NCBI RefSeq assembly: GCF_024206475.1
Contig: NZ_JAMBPR010000080.1
Span: forward strand, 1 to 32,101
Direction: 5' to 3'
DNA length: 32,101 bases
Source of the DNA: Paraburkholderia sp. CNPSo 3274
GTDB taxonomy: Bacteria > Pseudomonadota > Gammaproteobacteria > Burkholderiales > Burkholderiaceae
Of this stretch, positions 30,935 to 32,101 are shown piece after piece (position 1 is the first letter of the stretch; each line of letters begins with the position of its first letter). The notes beneath the pieces were generated by a model. That model was given only the letters and a program-made list of their open reading frames with translations, ran no database searches and was not told the DNA's origin. Position numbers and translations under genes: made by a program.

Positions 30935-32101
30935 ATGCGATTTTCGAACATTTTTGATCGGCGCACGATTGTGCGAAGCCATCGGCGCTGGCTATATCTC
31001 GGCGTGTTCTGGCTGGGCGCCATCGCGACGGGGCTCGTCGCGGTCATGTACGCGCGGCTCATCGACTTCGGTTACGCGCTCTTTGTGCAGATGACCGCCC
31101 ATTACCGGTGGCTGCCGCTTCTCATCACGCCGGCCATCGCCGCGTTCAGCGTCTGGGCCACGCGCCGCTGGTTTCCGGGTTCGGAGGGCAGCGGCATCCC
31201 GCAGGTCATTGCCACACTGCACGACGTGCGCAAATTCGGCCCGCGCCTGCTCACGCTGCGCATCCTGATCGGCAAGATCGCCCTGTCGTTCCTCGCGATC
31301 CTCGGTGGATTCACGATTGGCCGCGAAGGGCCGACCATCCACGTGGGCGCCGCGCTGATGTACAGCCTGCGGCGTTTCTACCCCGCGCGGCTGCGCAGCA
31401 TGTACGGCGTCGGCCTCGAATACAAGCTCGCCCTCGCGGGCGCCGCCGCGGGCCTTTCTGCCGCGTTCAATGCGCCGCTCGCGGGCGTGGTCTTCGCCAT
31501 CGAGGAACTCACGCGCAGCTTCGAGGCGCGAACGAGCGGCGTGATCATCACCGCGATCATTTTTTCGGGCGTCGTCTCCCTCGCGCTGCAAGGCAACTAT
31601 GTGTATTTCGGCACGATTGCCATCGGCAGCCATTTGCCCGATCTGCTCGCCGTCGCCGTGATTCTCGTTGGCGTGATCACCGGCCTCGCGGGCGGTGTGT
31701 TCTGCTGGCTGCTGCTCAACACCGAACGATGGATGCCCGCCCGCTTGTTCGCTCTCCGAAAAGAGCGGCCCGTGGCGTTCGGCGCCGTGTGCGGTTTGTT
31801 CATCGCCGTGATCGGCGTGGCGAGCGGCGGCAATCTGTTCGGCAGCGGCTACGCGCAAGCGCGCGGCATGCTCGAAGGCCATTCGCAGCTCGGCGTGGCT
31901 TATCCCGTGCTGAAAATGGCCTCGATGGTGGGCTCGTATCTGCCAGGTACGCCGGGCGGCCTCTTTGCGCCTTCGCTGGCGATCGGCGCGGGCATCGGCA
32001 ACGTGCTGCACATGGTGTTCGGGCAGATGCAGTTGCCGATGCTGATCGCGCTCGGCATGGTCGGCTATCTGGCCGCCGTCACGCAGAGCCCGATCACGGC
32101 G
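30935..32101 (+). CDS. ClC-family chloride channel / H+-Cl- antiporter, 3' end outside window
   Basis: The frame from ATG 30935 stays open to the last base (389 codons), so the C-terminus is cut. Selectivity motifs are intact: GSGIP at 85-89 (central Ser), GREGP with gating Glu131, and GTPGGLFAPSLAIGAG near residue 340. AAFNAPLAGVVFAIEEL holds the Glu pair that in E. coli ClcA includes the internal proton-transfer glutamate, which points to antiport rather than a pure channel. About ten membrane helices are visible. The C-terminal Tyr of the pore and any CBS domains are not in view. No fluoride riboswitch was recognised upstream. The start has no strong ribosome site but fits family N-termini. 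Confidence 0.9.
   Translation, partial: MRFSNIFDRRTIVRSHRRWLYLGVFWLGAIATGLVAVMYARLIDFGYALFVQMTAHYRWLPLLITPAIAAFSVWATRRWFPGSEGSGIPQVIATLHDVRKFGPRLLTLRILIGKIALSFLAILGGFTIGREGPTIHVGAALMYSLRRFYPARLRSMYGVGLEYKLALAGAAAGLSAAFNAPLAGVVFAIEELTRSFEARTSGVIITAIIFSGVVSLALQGNYVYFGTIAIGSHLPDLLAVAVILVGVITGLAGGVFCWLLLNTERWMPARLFALRKERPVAFGAVCGLFIAVIGVASGGNLFGSGYAQARGMLEGHSQLGVAYPVLKMASMVGSYLPGTPGGLFAPSLAIGAGIGNVLHMVFGQMQLPMLIALGMVGYLAAVTQSPITA

Noticed and set aside
30992..32011. 339-codon minus-strand open frame opposite the chloride transporter
   Set aside because: Composition is extreme (Ala, Arg, Glu, His) and the plus-strand frame has all ClC selectivity motifs, so this is a shadow frame.
1..32101. CRISPR arrays, tRNA or rRNA genes, prophage genes
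   Set aside because: No regularly spaced repeats, tRNA-like 3' ends with TTC-loop context, rRNA segments or phage structural genes were recognised by eye on either strand.

Overview
The window looks like accessory sequence from a high-GC betaproteobacterium of the Burkholderiaceae (Paraburkholderia, Caballeronia or Burkholderia). I judge this from the protein families, the strong GC bias at third codon positions, the many ABC transporters and IclR/AraC/MarR regulators, and an IS66-type transposase end of the kind common in that group. There are no rRNA, tRNA or core housekeeping genes, so a secondary replicon or genomic-island setting is likely (inference).

Layout. (1) 1-249: right end of an IS66-family element. 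(2) 276-2352, minus strand: a guanidine-I (ykkC) riboswitch followed by a periplasmic binding protein and a permease of the urea/guanidine-carboxylase-associated ABC transporter. IS66 sits directly behind the permease, so the ATPase and carboxylase genes expected next are missing. (3) 2582-3976: a gene graveyard with broken NTF2-like, beta-CASP metallo-beta-lactamase and dienelactone hydrolase genes. (4) 4082-7469, minus strand: a tight three-gene cluster of a fused monoheme cytochrome/outer-membrane barrel (Cyc2-like architecture), a diheme c4-type cytochrome and a CcsA/CcsB-type haem-handling protein. This is a candidate outer-membrane electron-transfer module. (5) 8228-10260: a lactonase-like beta-propeller and a DUF1223 protein. 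(6) 10578-14846: divergent c-di-GMP genes (PAS-GGDEF-EAL and membrane GGEEF). (7) 14877-17401: IclR regulator, amino-acid ABC permease and binding protein, with clustered palindromes upstream. (8) 17675-18365: two small uncharacterised genes.

(9) 18536-22487: a D-amino-acid locus with a DadA-like FAD dehydrogenase and a basic amino-acid binding protein, divergent from an ornithine-cyclodeaminase-like reductase and a YheO/DauR-type regulator. It resembles in logic the dauBAR D-arginine system: oxidise the D-form to an imino/keto acid, then reduce to the L-form. (10) 22527-24201: GlxA-type AraC regulator divergent from a long tautomerase. (11) 24380-30845: a detoxification-like cluster with a decayed alpha/beta hydrolase, MarR, nitrilase, NmrA-like reductase, Tat-exported epoxide hydrolase, SnoaL-like protein, a possible LysE remnant and a second MarR. 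A perfect 16-bp palindrome lies just before the nitrilase. (12) 30935-end: ClC-type chloride channel/transporter, cut by the window edge.

The two most interesting items are the Cyc2-like/c4/Ccs cluster and the guanidine riboswitch operon cut by IS66. At least four genes here are visibly broken, so the region is actively decaying and rearranging.
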